A stretch of 64,000 bases of DNA from FACHB-1406 sp034189065. GTDB taxonomy: Bacteria > Cyanobacteriota > Cyanobacteriia > Cyanobacteriales > Spirulinaceae. The stretch covers positions 1 through 64,000 of the forward strand of contig JAXHVQ010000010.1 of assembly GCA_034189065.1 (NCBI GenBank), read 5' to 3'. Both the position numbers and the translations under genes were made by a program. The notes under the pieces were generated by a model. It was not told where the DNA came from and did not search any database. It worked only from the letters and a program-made list of their open reading frames with translations. Of the stretch, positions 7,218 to 14,119 are shown one piece after another; positions within the stretch are counted from its first letter, which is position 1; every line of letters starts with the position of its first letter.

Positions 7218-9443
7218 CTATAACCAAAATTGGCGATCGCCTTCCAACGATCCTGGCGCAATGCCTTGGAGTCTGCGATAGGCGATGCGATCGGAACCAA
7301 ACAGCGGTATTGGCAAGCGAGGTTCCTTCAAAGAACCGTGATGGAGCAACGTAAGTTTGAGGGTTGCTTCTACTAAATCCTCTAGCGATACTTCTTGTCC
7401 TTCATCGGGAATCACTTTTAAGCGAAGGGGATTCGCTAAACCCACCCTTTCGCTCACTTCAGTCGTCACCAGAATCACTTCATGGGGGGATAAGCGCAAG
7501 GCCAATCCTTTGGTTGGCGACTTTAAATACTTTTTTCCGCGATCGCCTTCAAGATTATACAGTCGCGGAACGCCAGATTTATAACACTCCACTAAAATTA
7601 ATTTAGCATCAATTGCTTTTGCCCGTTCTCTCAAATGCCCAACTTCAGAGCCGCAAAATCGTCCATCTCGGTAAATCAATACGGTTTTTCCTTTCAGTTG
7701 AGCGGCTGGAAGGAAAGTTTCTAGAACCCGTTGAGGAATTTCTTCGCCCTCAATTAAAGCATCTTCAAGTCGATAGCGGATAAATTCTCCTTGTCTGCCG
7801 TAGAGACGAACACTCGCGCAAGCATTCATTGTTCCAGCATTTTTTTTCTTTGAACCTCTAGAAATATCCAATCCAATAAAATAATCTGCAATTTTCAGCC
7901 GTTCGGCTAACACAAAGGGTAAATTGCCTAATTTTGCGAGAATTCCCGGAATCACCTGATTGAGTAGATATGAGCTTTTTACCTTTTTCAAAGTATCTTC
8001 ATAAATAACTTGACTCGCAATTCCTCGTCGAAGTAAACGCGCAGAAATCCACGAATACAAACTTCCCCCCTCTTGTTCGTCAGAATTGCGATCGCTTGTC
8101 GGGAGAAAGACTAAAACAATATCGGGGTGCATTTCCATCAGCTTATCAACTTCTTCTTCTACCTTAGTTCGGGCGGTAACTCCAGGTAAATTTTCTACAA
8201 ATAATGTTTTTTTATTTTCAGGTGGTAAAATGCTCTCAAATTTGTAAAGTTTTAGTCGATCTTGAGCTTCGCTTAAAAATGTCCCGACTTTAAAATCGCA
8301 AAGTTTCAAAGACGCAATACAAATTTGTTCTGATAAATCCTCGTAATTTTCATGGCGACGATAAACTCCCTCTGCACGGAGACCGTTTAAGATTTTGTTT
8401 TGATTTCCTATAAAATGATTCCCAAACAAGATTTTTGTTTGTTCAATCTGAACTTTAGGTGTCCAAAACAATTTAGAATATTGTTTGCTATTAACACTTA
8501 ATCCAAATTGGAATTTATAGAAACTCAAAACACTTTCAGCCTCTTCTTTGTATAATCTTAAACAATTTTGTCTTTCTTTATAAGAAATTTTCGTAGCTTT
8601 AAGCAACTTTCCATAATCTACCTCAAATCGATTAGCCGTTTCAGAGGTCACGCAAGGGCGTAATGCTGCCATCGCATAGTGAAGCTGTCTTGGGCTTTTT
8701 CCAAAACGAACAGCAACAATGGGTTGCTCATCTGGTGCCTCTTCCAAAGCTTTTCGACTGATTGCACCTGTTACTTTCTGTAAAAGTTTCTCTCGATTCC
8801 TATTCTCTCCCATTTTTCCTACAATTTCTACAATTGTAGCAAAGCTATTATGCTCTATATCTCGAACCTTGAGTCCAATCAAAAGTTTTTCAACGTCCTG
8901 CCTATAAGGATGATTTTCATAAAATTTCTCTAAAGTGCTGCTATAGCTGAAGTCGCTATGCAAGGTTAGTGTTAAGGCAGGTAGCTTTTTTTGGTCGAGT
9001 TCAATTTCTTCCGCCCAAAATTTGACTTCGCGTTTGACTTCCACTTGATTTTCAGTAAATACCACACGAGACGAAAAAGGGCGATCTATTTTTAAAATTC
9101 TAACGGCAAGCTGAGAGAGAATTAAGGATATTATCTCCGGCTGTCTGACCCACTGGATTGCATAATCGCAATCGCCGATTTCTTCTTTCAAATTCTCACA
9201 AATGGCTGCAAGCGCTTCTCGCCATCTGGCTCGCTCTGGAATATCGCGCTCGGATTTAGCCAGAACCCAAAAATATCCTCGCTCCCAGATTACAACAAGA
9301 TTAGGAAATGTCTGACTAAAGCGCCAGCTCAGACGATTGCCAATCTCTCGACCTACGTCAGGAGTCAGTCGAAAACTTATTAAATTGGGTTTGGGAATTG
9401 CGAGAGGAAAAACCTCACTTAAAAAAATTGGCTTAGAACTCAT
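7218..9443 (-). CDS. ago: Long prokaryotic Argonaute with complete DEDD catalytic tetrad
   Basis: The 741-residue protein shows the full long-Ago order: N region, PAZ-like domain (about 170-260, with TLEKFYENHP and LLIGLKVRDIEH), MID (about 430-510) and PIWI (about 515-741). Catalytic residues can be read by spacing against Thermus Ago: D526 (GLDISRG), glutamate-finger E560, D593 (YRDGRF) and D718 (FGSDRIA, 24th from the end). Length is close to Synechococcus elongatus Ago, a characterised DNA-guided DNA nuclease, so guide-directed DNA cleavage is expected. In MID, Y463 and Q478 fit the 5'-phosphate pocket but the usual Lys appears to be S467. The ATG at 9443 overlaps the upstream nuclease stop as ATGA; an upstream in-frame start at 9479 is less likely. 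The gene is AT-rich with few HIP1 sites. Confidence 0.95.
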   Translation of the reverse strand: MSSKPIFLSEVFPLAIPKPNLISFRLTPDVGREIGNRLSWRFSQTFPNLVVIWERGYFWVLAKSERDIPERARWREALAAICENLKEEIGDCDYAIQWVRQPEIISLILSQLAVRILKIDRPFSSRVVFTENQVEVKREVKFWAEEIELDQKKLPALTLTLHSDFSYSSTLEKFYENHPYRQDVEKLLIGLKVRDIEHNSFATIVEIVGKMGENRNREKLLQKVTGAISRKALEEAPDEQPIVAVRFGKSPRQLHYAMAALRPCVTSETANRFEVDYGKLLKATKISYKERQNCLRLYKEEAESVLSFYKFQFGLSVNSKQYSKLFWTPKVQIEQTKILFGNHFIGNQNKILNGLRAEGVYRRHENYEDLSEQICIASLKLCDFKVGTFLSEAQDRLKLYKFESILPPENKKTLFVENLPGVTARTKVEEEVDKLMEMHPDIVLVFLPTSDRNSDEQEGGSLYSWISARLLRRGIASQVIYEDTLKKVKSSYLLNQVIPGILAKLGNLPFVLAERLKIADYFIGLDISRGSKKKNAGTMNACASVRLYGRQGEFIRYRLEDALIEGEEIPQRVLETFLPAAQLKGKTVLIYRDGRFCGSEVGHLRERAKAIDAKLILVECYKSGVPRLYNLEGDRGKKYLKSPTKGLALRLSPHEVILVTTEVSERVGLANPLRLKVIPDEGQEVSLEDLVEATLKLTLLHHGSLKEPRLPIPLFGSDRIAYRRLQGIAPGSLEGDRQFWL

Positions 9444-10264
9444 GCAGCAACCTCTGGCTTCGGTAAAACAAACGGACAAATTGAGGAAAAAGGACAGGAG
9501 TAGCAGCCGCCCCCCGGATTGGGTGGAAAAATTTCTTTGAATTGAGCGGGATTTTGACGATAGCGTCGCAAATCTTTCTGATGCTGTTTTGCAGTTTTTG
9601 TGAGTATACTCTCATACTGTTGTAATGCTGCGGCTGAGGCAGAAAGAGGTTTAGACCATTGTTGTGTCTCTAGGTTATAAAAAGAAGCAACGGCTTTTTG
9701 ATTGGGATACAGCTTGCTGACAGCGAAGAGGTAAATATAAGCTTGTCTGCGATCGAACTCCGATTTGCCCGTTTTAAAATCTAAAATGTGCAGCGTACCA
9801 TCTTCTTCCGCAAACAGGCAATCAATGACAGCAAAAAGATTGAAACGATAATTTCCACGCTGAATGAGAATCGGTTCTGGAATACCTTCGTCGCCTCTGT
9901 AAAGCTTGATAATATTTTTTCCCAGCAGAATTGGCTCTTTGTGGTATCGTTCGAGGACTTTTTTGACTCGTTCTCGAACTTCTTCCGATTCCTGACTTAG
10001 TTTAAGAATCTCAGCAATTGTCTCTACCGCATCTGGACTGTTCAAAGTTTGAGCATCTCGATGAAATTCGTAAACCCCTTTCTGGGCTAATAATCCTATC
10101 TTTTGATAAGTATTGTCTTGTTCGAGCAATGCTTTAACTTGCGGTTCTTTTGTGCGAGCTTTCGTAAAGCCCCGCTTCATATCGCAGTGCAAATGTTCTA
10201 GTCCTACGGCTGGGGAGAACAGAGACAATAGGTTATAGCTGGCAAAGTTCCAAATTTTGGTCAT
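9440..10264 (-). CDS. Cas4/RecB-like PD-(D/E)XK nuclease with four-cysteine cluster, Argonaute partner
   Basis: The 274-residue protein has the RecB/Cas4 nuclease motifs: H26 and C27 near the N-terminus, D148 (FAVIDCLF), D162-x-K164 (ILDFKTGK) and Q174 in a QAYIYLFAV helix. C27 with C254, C257 and C263 (CYSCPFSSIC) forms the split cysteine arrangement that holds a [4Fe-4S] cluster in Cas4 and AddB. There is no cas1, cas2 or CRISPR array, so it is a solo Cas4-like nuclease. Its stop overlaps the ago start, implying translational coupling. The ATG at 10264 is preferred over 10279 because a GGAGG site lies about 8 bases upstream. A role in making or trimming guides, or in resecting Ago-cut DNA, is inferred from context. 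Confidence 0.85.
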   Translation of the reverse strand: MTKIWNFASYNLLSLFSPAVGLEHLHCDMKRGFTKARTKEPQVKALLEQDNTYQKIGLLAQKGVYEFHRDAQTLNSPDAVETIAEILKLSQESEEVRERVKKVLERYHKEPILLGKNIIKLYRGDEGIPEPILIQRGNYRFNLFAVIDCLFAEEDGTLHILDFKTGKSEFDRRQAYIYLFAVSKLYPNQKAVASFYNLETQQWSKPLSASAAALQQYESILTKTAKQHQKDLRRYRQNPAQFKEIFPPNPGGGCYSCPFSSICPFVLPKPEVAA

Positions 10265-10298
10265 GGGTTGTGCCTCCAAACGGACGATAAAATCAATT

Positions 10299-10520
10299 TT
10301 ACTTTGTTAGGAGTTCGTACAGGGCTGTCCGAGTTTGCACGGGCATCAACCGGCTATTCTGGTTGGCAACTTCAAAAGTTTGAAGGGCTTCCAGCATTTG
10401 TTCGGCAGCTTCCGTCAACTCCGGGCGCTGGCTGGTGTTTTTGATTTCTTCAGCTAAAAGGGCTAAGGGTCTGCCAATTGAAAAGCAGAGTTGCTGCGGG
10501 TTTGAGGTCGATTGTTGCAT
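10299..10520 (-). CDS. Small helical protein, first gene of the Argonaute operon, unknown function
   Basis: This 73-residue ORF lies 34 bases upstream of the Cas4-like gene on the same strand, so it is the first gene of a three-gene operon. A GAGGAG ribosome-binding site precedes its ATG at 10520. The sequence looks soluble and mostly helical (RPLALLAEEIKNTSQRPELT, then EAAEQMLEALQTFEVANQ), with no Cys cluster, membrane segment or recognised motif. I do not recognise the family. A small partner or adaptor of the Ago/Cas4 pair, or an antitoxin-like inhibitor, are possibilities that rest only on position. Confidence 0.6.
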   Translation of the reverse strand: MQQSTSNPQQLCFSIGRPLALLAEEIKNTSQRPELTEAAEQMLEALQTFEVANQNSRLMPVQTRTALYELLTK

Positions 10521-10561
10521 TGCTATTACTCCTCGATAGATAAAAAGGGCGTACTCAAACG

Positions 10562-10604
10562 TATTATATGCTATAATTGCTCATGTTGACCAACTTAGTC
10601 AACA
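10562..10604. promoter_or_regulatory. Divergent control region with TATAAT on both strands and a 21-bp operator-like inverted repeat
   Basis: Between the ago operon and the XRE gene, TATAAT occurs on the plus strand at 10572-10577 and on the minus strand at 10563-10568. A perfect inverted repeat follows: TGTTGAC (10584-10590), a 7-base spacer, GTCAACA (10598-10604). It would overlap the plus-strand transcription start and the upstream part of a minus-strand promoter. Such a site is a natural binding site for the dimeric XRE repressor encoded next door. -35 hexamers are weak, so the exact promoters are uncertain. Confidence 0.6.
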
Positions 10605-10675
10605 TTTATACGTTAATCTATGCTGAAGATAGAGTCAAGATAGAACATGATGGAAGAGTCGCGAGGGACAAAGCC

Positions 10676-11038
10676 GTGGAACGGACTTTTGGAAAAACGA
10701 TTCGTCAAGCCCGCAAGCAGAAGGAATACAGTCAACGCGAATTGGCAAAGTTAATCGGCGTGGACTATACTTACCTGTCCAAACTGGAGAACGACCATGC
10801 GGGGTATCCTCCCAGCGAGGAAGTTATTCATAAATTAGCCTCACAGTTGGGTTTGCAGGAGGAGGAGCTGAGGCGCTTAGCGGGTCGAATTATGCCCGAA
10901 GATGCGAAAGTTTTTGAGGATTTGGTGAGGAAGTATCAGCAAATGCCGGCGTTGCTGCGGCGAATGCGAGATGAGCCTGAATTTGCGAAAAAGTTATTGC
11001 GAGAGACAAAGCAATCAAATAGTGAGGAATCAAATTGA
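10676..11038 (+). CDS. XRE-family transcriptional regulator
   Basis: The protein has an N-terminal Cro/C1-type helix-turn-helix (TFGKTIRQARKQKEYSQREL, then IGVDYTYLSKLEND), as in repressors. The rest (MPEDAKVFEDLVRKYQQMPA) is helical. The frame is open from a TTG at 10577, but that would put the 21-bp inverted repeat inside the gene. The GTG at 10676 has an AGGGA site 7 bases upstream and begins just before the HTH, giving 120 residues, so I prefer it. Its stop overlaps the start of the ImmA/IrrE gene. XRE/ImmA pairs are known switches in which the metallopeptidase cleaves the repressor, as in ICEBs1. Here the natural targets would be its own promoter and the divergent ago operon. Confidence 0.88.
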   Translation: MERTFGKTIRQARKQKEYSQRELAKLIGVDYTYLSKLENDHAGYPPSEEVIHKLASQLGLQEEELRRLAGRIMPEDAKVFEDLVRKYQQMPALLRRMRDEPEFAKKLLRETKQSNSEESN

Positions 11039-11676
11039 AAATCATCAAACCCTATCAGCCTTTAGATAAAGCAGAAATCGAGCGTCAAGCAACTGACTTG
11101 CGCATCAGAACCCAAGCACAGCGTAAGCGCCCTCTCAAGAGGGATTTTGTCGCAGAGGCAGTTGCAGATTTTCTGGACTTGGGTGTTGTATGGGAAAAAA
11201 TTCCTCCTGATACTGAGGGAACGATCGCGGCAATGATTCTGCCAGTACAGCATGAAATTATTATTAATAAAAATATTCCAGCGCTCGAAGGGGGATTTGG
11301 TCAGTCCACGATCGCTCACGAAATCGGACATTGGATACTACATATCGATCGCAATGCCGTGGGTCAATTTGTAGACCGCTTAGATGAGGTAACTGAAATT
11401 GAAATAGAGCCATTTCTATGCCGTAGCGTTACCAGTACGCGAGGAATTGAATGGCAGGCCCAGTATTTCGCGAGTTGTCTATTGATGCCTCAATTTGAGT
11501 TAGAAAAGGCAAAAGTTGGACGGAATTTAACTCGGTGGCCTCACCTTTATGCGATGGCAGATGAGTTTGGTGTCACAATATCCAATCTGACAAATCGATT
11601 GAAGGGACTGGGTTGGATTCGTCTTTCTGAAAGTTCCAAGTGTATTTATTTAGGTGAAGCAGCTCCCAAAGGATAA
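11035..11676 (+). CDS. ImmA/IrrE-family zinc metallopeptidase
   Basis: The 213-residue protein carries the gluzincin motif HEIGHWILH (around residue 98), with the two zinc His and the catalytic Glu, and a conserved downstream helical region (EWQAQYFASCLLMPQFEL) containing a candidate third ligand, as in ImmA/IrrE proteins. These enzymes cleave XRE-type repressors after DNA damage or another signal. The start is TTG at 11035, overlapping the XRE stop by four bases (TTGA), with GAGG at 11024-11027 as ribosome-binding site. A C-terminal winged-helix-like part (DEFGVTISNLTNRLKGLGWI) is also present. The pair probably controls the island, possibly including the ago operon. Confidence 0.88.
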   Translation: MKIIKPYQPLDKAEIERQATDLRIRTQAQRKRPLKRDFVAEAVADFLDLGVVWEKIPPDTEGTIAAMILPVQHEIIINKNIPALEGGFGQSTIAHEIGHWILHIDRNAVGQFVDRLDEVTEIEIEPFLCRSVTSTRGIEWQAQYFASCLLMPQFELEKAKVGRNLTRWPHLYAMADEFGVTISNLTNRLKGLGWIRLSESSKCIYLGEAAPKG

Positions 11677-11731
11677 AAGTATTTTCGGCGCGCGATCGCT
11701 TTAAACTAACCAACAGGAGTTACAATTTTAA

Positions 11732-12391
11732 ATGCCTCAAACCGCAGTTACAAAAAGAATTACTACAATTGGGGAAGCCGAGCGGCAATTCAATTTAGTT
11801 CGGACTGCCGACCTTGATTTTTTCCCTGAATGGAGAGAAGATTTAGCCGATTTGAGCGATGCAGAGAAAGCCATTTTAGACCGAATTAAGGCAAGATACC
11901 GCTACCATCGAGCCAATGGGAATCTCGCCGAAGGTTTAGTGAACTTAGTCGTTTTGTCGCCATTGCTGGAGTTGGCGGGTTTTTACGATCCTCCATTTCA
12001 GATGCAGGCAGAAGTAGCAGTTGAAATCAGTACGTCCGTAGCAACGAGCGAAGTTTCTGAGGAAGTTTTGCGAGGGAGAATTGATTTTTTAGTTGTGTCC
12101 AAAGGGTTATGGGTCGTTGTGTTGGAATCTAAGGGAACGGAAATTAACCTCGATATGGCAATTCCTCAAACTTTAAGTTATATGATGGCGAATCCTCGTC
12201 CCGAACGACCAGTATTTGCGACGATAACGAATGGCGGAGAGTTCTTTTTTCTCAAGCTATATCGTCAGGGAACGCCGCAATATGATATTTCTCGTATTTT
12301 TTCTCTTTTGCCTTTACAAAATGAACTTTATGATGTACTAAAAGTTTTAAAAAGGTTGGGGAATTGTATTGAAACGACTGATACGAACTAA
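11732..12391 (+). CDS. Stand-alone PD-(D/E)XK restriction-endonuclease-like protein
   Basis: This 219-residue protein resembles the single-domain relatives of the type I restriction R-subunit N-terminus that are common in cyanobacteria. The nuclease core is visible: an N-terminal helix with a Glu (NLAEGLVNLVVLSPLLELAG), then the catalytic Asp in RGRIDFLVVSKG and the E-x-K in VVVLESKGTE, followed by a helix with Gln (AIPQTLSYMM). No helicase, methylase or specificity subunit is nearby, so it is not a complete restriction system. An AGGAG site lies 14 bases before the ATG. It lies 55 bases after the ImmA-like gene on the same strand and may be co-transcribed with it. Confidence 0.75.
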   Translation: MPQTAVTKRITTIGEAERQFNLVRTADLDFFPEWREDLADLSDAEKAILDRIKARYRYHRANGNLAEGLVNLVVLSPLLELAGFYDPPFQMQAEVAVEISTSVATSEVSEEVLRGRIDFLVVSKGLWVVVLESKGTEINLDMAIPQTLSYMMANPRPERPVFATITNGGEFFFLKLYRQGTPQYDISRIFSLLPLQNELYDVLKVLKRLGNCIETTDTN

Positions 12392-12526
12392 ATTTTAATT
12401 TGAAATTTCGCATAGTTTAAAGTAGCGCGATCGCGTCCTTTCCCTACTAAAGTTGAGGCTATGCACTCTGTTCGCAAATAAGTCAACAAATGCGGCTAAA
12501 ATTGAGGGACAGGAGGTGCTAGAGGG

Positions 12527-13927
12527 ATGGGTAAGGCAGGAAAAGCGCTGCAACAAGTCCTAAAGACTTACAGCATTAGTCAAAATAAACTCGCATTGTC
12601 GTTGGGAGTCGAGCGATCGGTGGTTTTTCGCTGGTTCCACGAACAGGTGGATCCGTCAGCGGAGGCGGTTGCGGAGATCGTGGCGGTGCTTCAACAGCTC
12701 GAACCCGATGCTGCTGGGGAGTTTGCGCAATTGTATTTGGGAAATGCTGCTTTCGCGCGATCGCCTCGTTTCGCGATCGCGAGTCATCCCGAACTCCCAC
12801 CGTCCGATGATGTGGACGTTTCTGTGTTATCGGGACTTTTTAGCAATACGACGAACTCTTATAAATATTTATTCTTCATTTCGGTACTGGATATTTTGTG
12901 CAGGCGAAAGTTCGAGGGGAGTTCCGCGATCGGGTTTGGAGAACTGGTTGTGGAAATGTTAGCAAATGCGTGGTATCCTCACACCTATTTTAAACTCTCC
13001 TTTGGTCGGCAGGATATGGTAGCCGATTATCTGGATTCTCTCGACCTTGAAGTAGAAGAACCGATTTTTAAACTTACAGATATTGATAAGAAACTTTTGA
13101 GACAGGCGATAGAAGCGCAGAACTTAACTAAAATCTCGAAAAAGTTAATGCGTTTTGTTCCTTTTCGACTGATTCGACCTTTCTTTGAACGGGAATTGAG
13201 AGGGTTAAGTACGAAAAAAGATAGCCAAATTGAAAAAAGAATACCAGAGTTGGCAAAAGAAGGATTTGAAAACTATAAACCTCTATATCGTTTTAATTCT
13301 ACGCTATACAAAAACTGTAAAGTTATCCTTATTCATCCTGACTGGCTATCTTACCTCGAACAAAACTATTCTATTGTTCGAGGGTGGACATCTTGGCAAT
13401 GGTTGAACTATATGCAGTCTCGAAATCCCAGCGTTCCCTCTATTTCGAGTAAACTTTTTCCTCCTCAACAAAGGGACTCTTTAAGCGAGCAGACAAAATA
13501 CTGGAAGCGCATCATAAAAAATGCAGAAATCCGGTGCATTTACTCTGGAATCGTTTTGAATTCAAGCAATTTATCTCTAGATCATTATTTGCCTTGGTCT
13601 TTTGTTGCTCACAATCGACTTTGGAATTTGATTCCAACAATTGCATCTGTTAATTCAGCTAAATCTAATAATATTCCTGCGATCGTTTATTTCGACCGGT
13701 TCGTTCAAAACCAACACGAAGGCTTAACAATTCACAAAAAGATTAGAGAACAATTAGACTGGAATAAAGTAACTGAATCTTATCTTGTCGATCTTAAAGT
13801 TAGCTCTCGCGATGATTTGTTGAATTTAGAAGCACTGAGAAATGCTTACCAAACTGTATTGATTCCTTTAATGGCTTTGGCGGAAAATCAGGGGTTTGCC
13901 ACTGAATGGAAATACAAAGACAAATGA
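12527..13927 (+). CDS. HTH-HNH endonuclease fusion protein
   Basis: The 466-residue protein begins with an XRE-like helix-turn-helix (SISQNKLALSLGVERSVVFR, residues about 16-35). A central domain follows, with the TTNSYKYLFFISVLDIL motif seen in several HNH proteins of defence loci. The C-terminal HNH domain spans about residues 335-385: CIYSG, then LDHYLPWSFVAHNRLWNLIP and NSAKSN, giving the His, Asn and Asn/His of the betabetaalpha-metal fold. The first Cys pair typical of zinc-stabilised HNH domains is absent. AGGAGG at 12511-12516 precedes the ATG. Unlike the rest of the island, the first 300 bases have several HIP1 sites. The N-terminal HTH may give self-regulation or target choice; this is inference. 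Confidence 0.75.
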   Translation: MGKAGKALQQVLKTYSISQNKLALSLGVERSVVFRWFHEQVDPSAEAVAEIVAVLQQLEPDAAGEFAQLYLGNAAFARSPRFAIASHPELPPSDDVDVSVLSGLFSNTTNSYKYLFFISVLDILCRRKFEGSSAIGFGELVVEMLANAWYPHTYFKLSFGRQDMVADYLDSLDLEVEEPIFKLTDIDKKLLRQAIEAQNLTKISKKLMRFVPFRLIRPFFERELRGLSTKKDSQIEKRIPELAKEGFENYKPLYRFNSTLYKNCKVILIHPDWLSYLEQNYSIVRGWTSWQWLNYMQSRNPSVPSISSKLFPPQQRDSLSEQTKYWKRIIKNAEIRCIYSGIVLNSSNLSLDHYLPWSFVAHNRLWNLIPTIASVNSAKSNNIPAIVYFDRFVQNQHEGLTIHKKIREQLDWNKVTESYLVDLKVSSRDDLLNLEALRNAYQTVLIPLMALAENQGFATEWKYKDK

Positions 13928-13944
13928 TTGTTACGGACTTTAGT

Positions 13945-14000
13945 GCCTTGAACTAAAGTTCAGGCTAACAGCTAAAACCTGTTGAAACAGGTTGAAAATC
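13945..14000 (+). repeat. Dispersed hairpin repeat, copy A (partner at 51441-51496)
   Basis: The segment resembles 51441-51496 over 56 bases (GAACTAAAGTTC, GGCTAA, AGCTAAAACC, GGTTGA). Each copy has a stem: here AACCTGTT pairs with AACAGGTT; in the partner AACCCGTT pairs with AACGGGTT. The one changed pair (T-A against C-G) is compensatory. A second hairpin (AGTCCGTT/AACGGACTT) and a third (AGCCCAAAA/TTTTCGGGCTT) follow to about 14070. The function is unknown. Confidence 0.6.
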
Positions 14001-14119
14001 AAAATCTATCAATTTCTCAGTCCGTTTTAACGGACTTAAGCTATCAGCCCAAAATTGATTTTCGGGCTTATTGCTAAAACGCTGTACCTACGAATTTGCG
14101 ATCGCGTCCCTTTCTAACC

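Noticed and set aside
9444..9479. Longer N-terminus of the Argonaute (start at 9479)
   Set aside because: The added 12 residues are coded inside the upstream nuclease gene, and the ATGA overlap at 9443 is a standard coupled start.
9440..10264. Cas4-like gene as part of a CRISPR-Cas locus
   Set aside because: No cas1, cas2, effector gene or repeat array lies within the window; the partner is an Argonaute.
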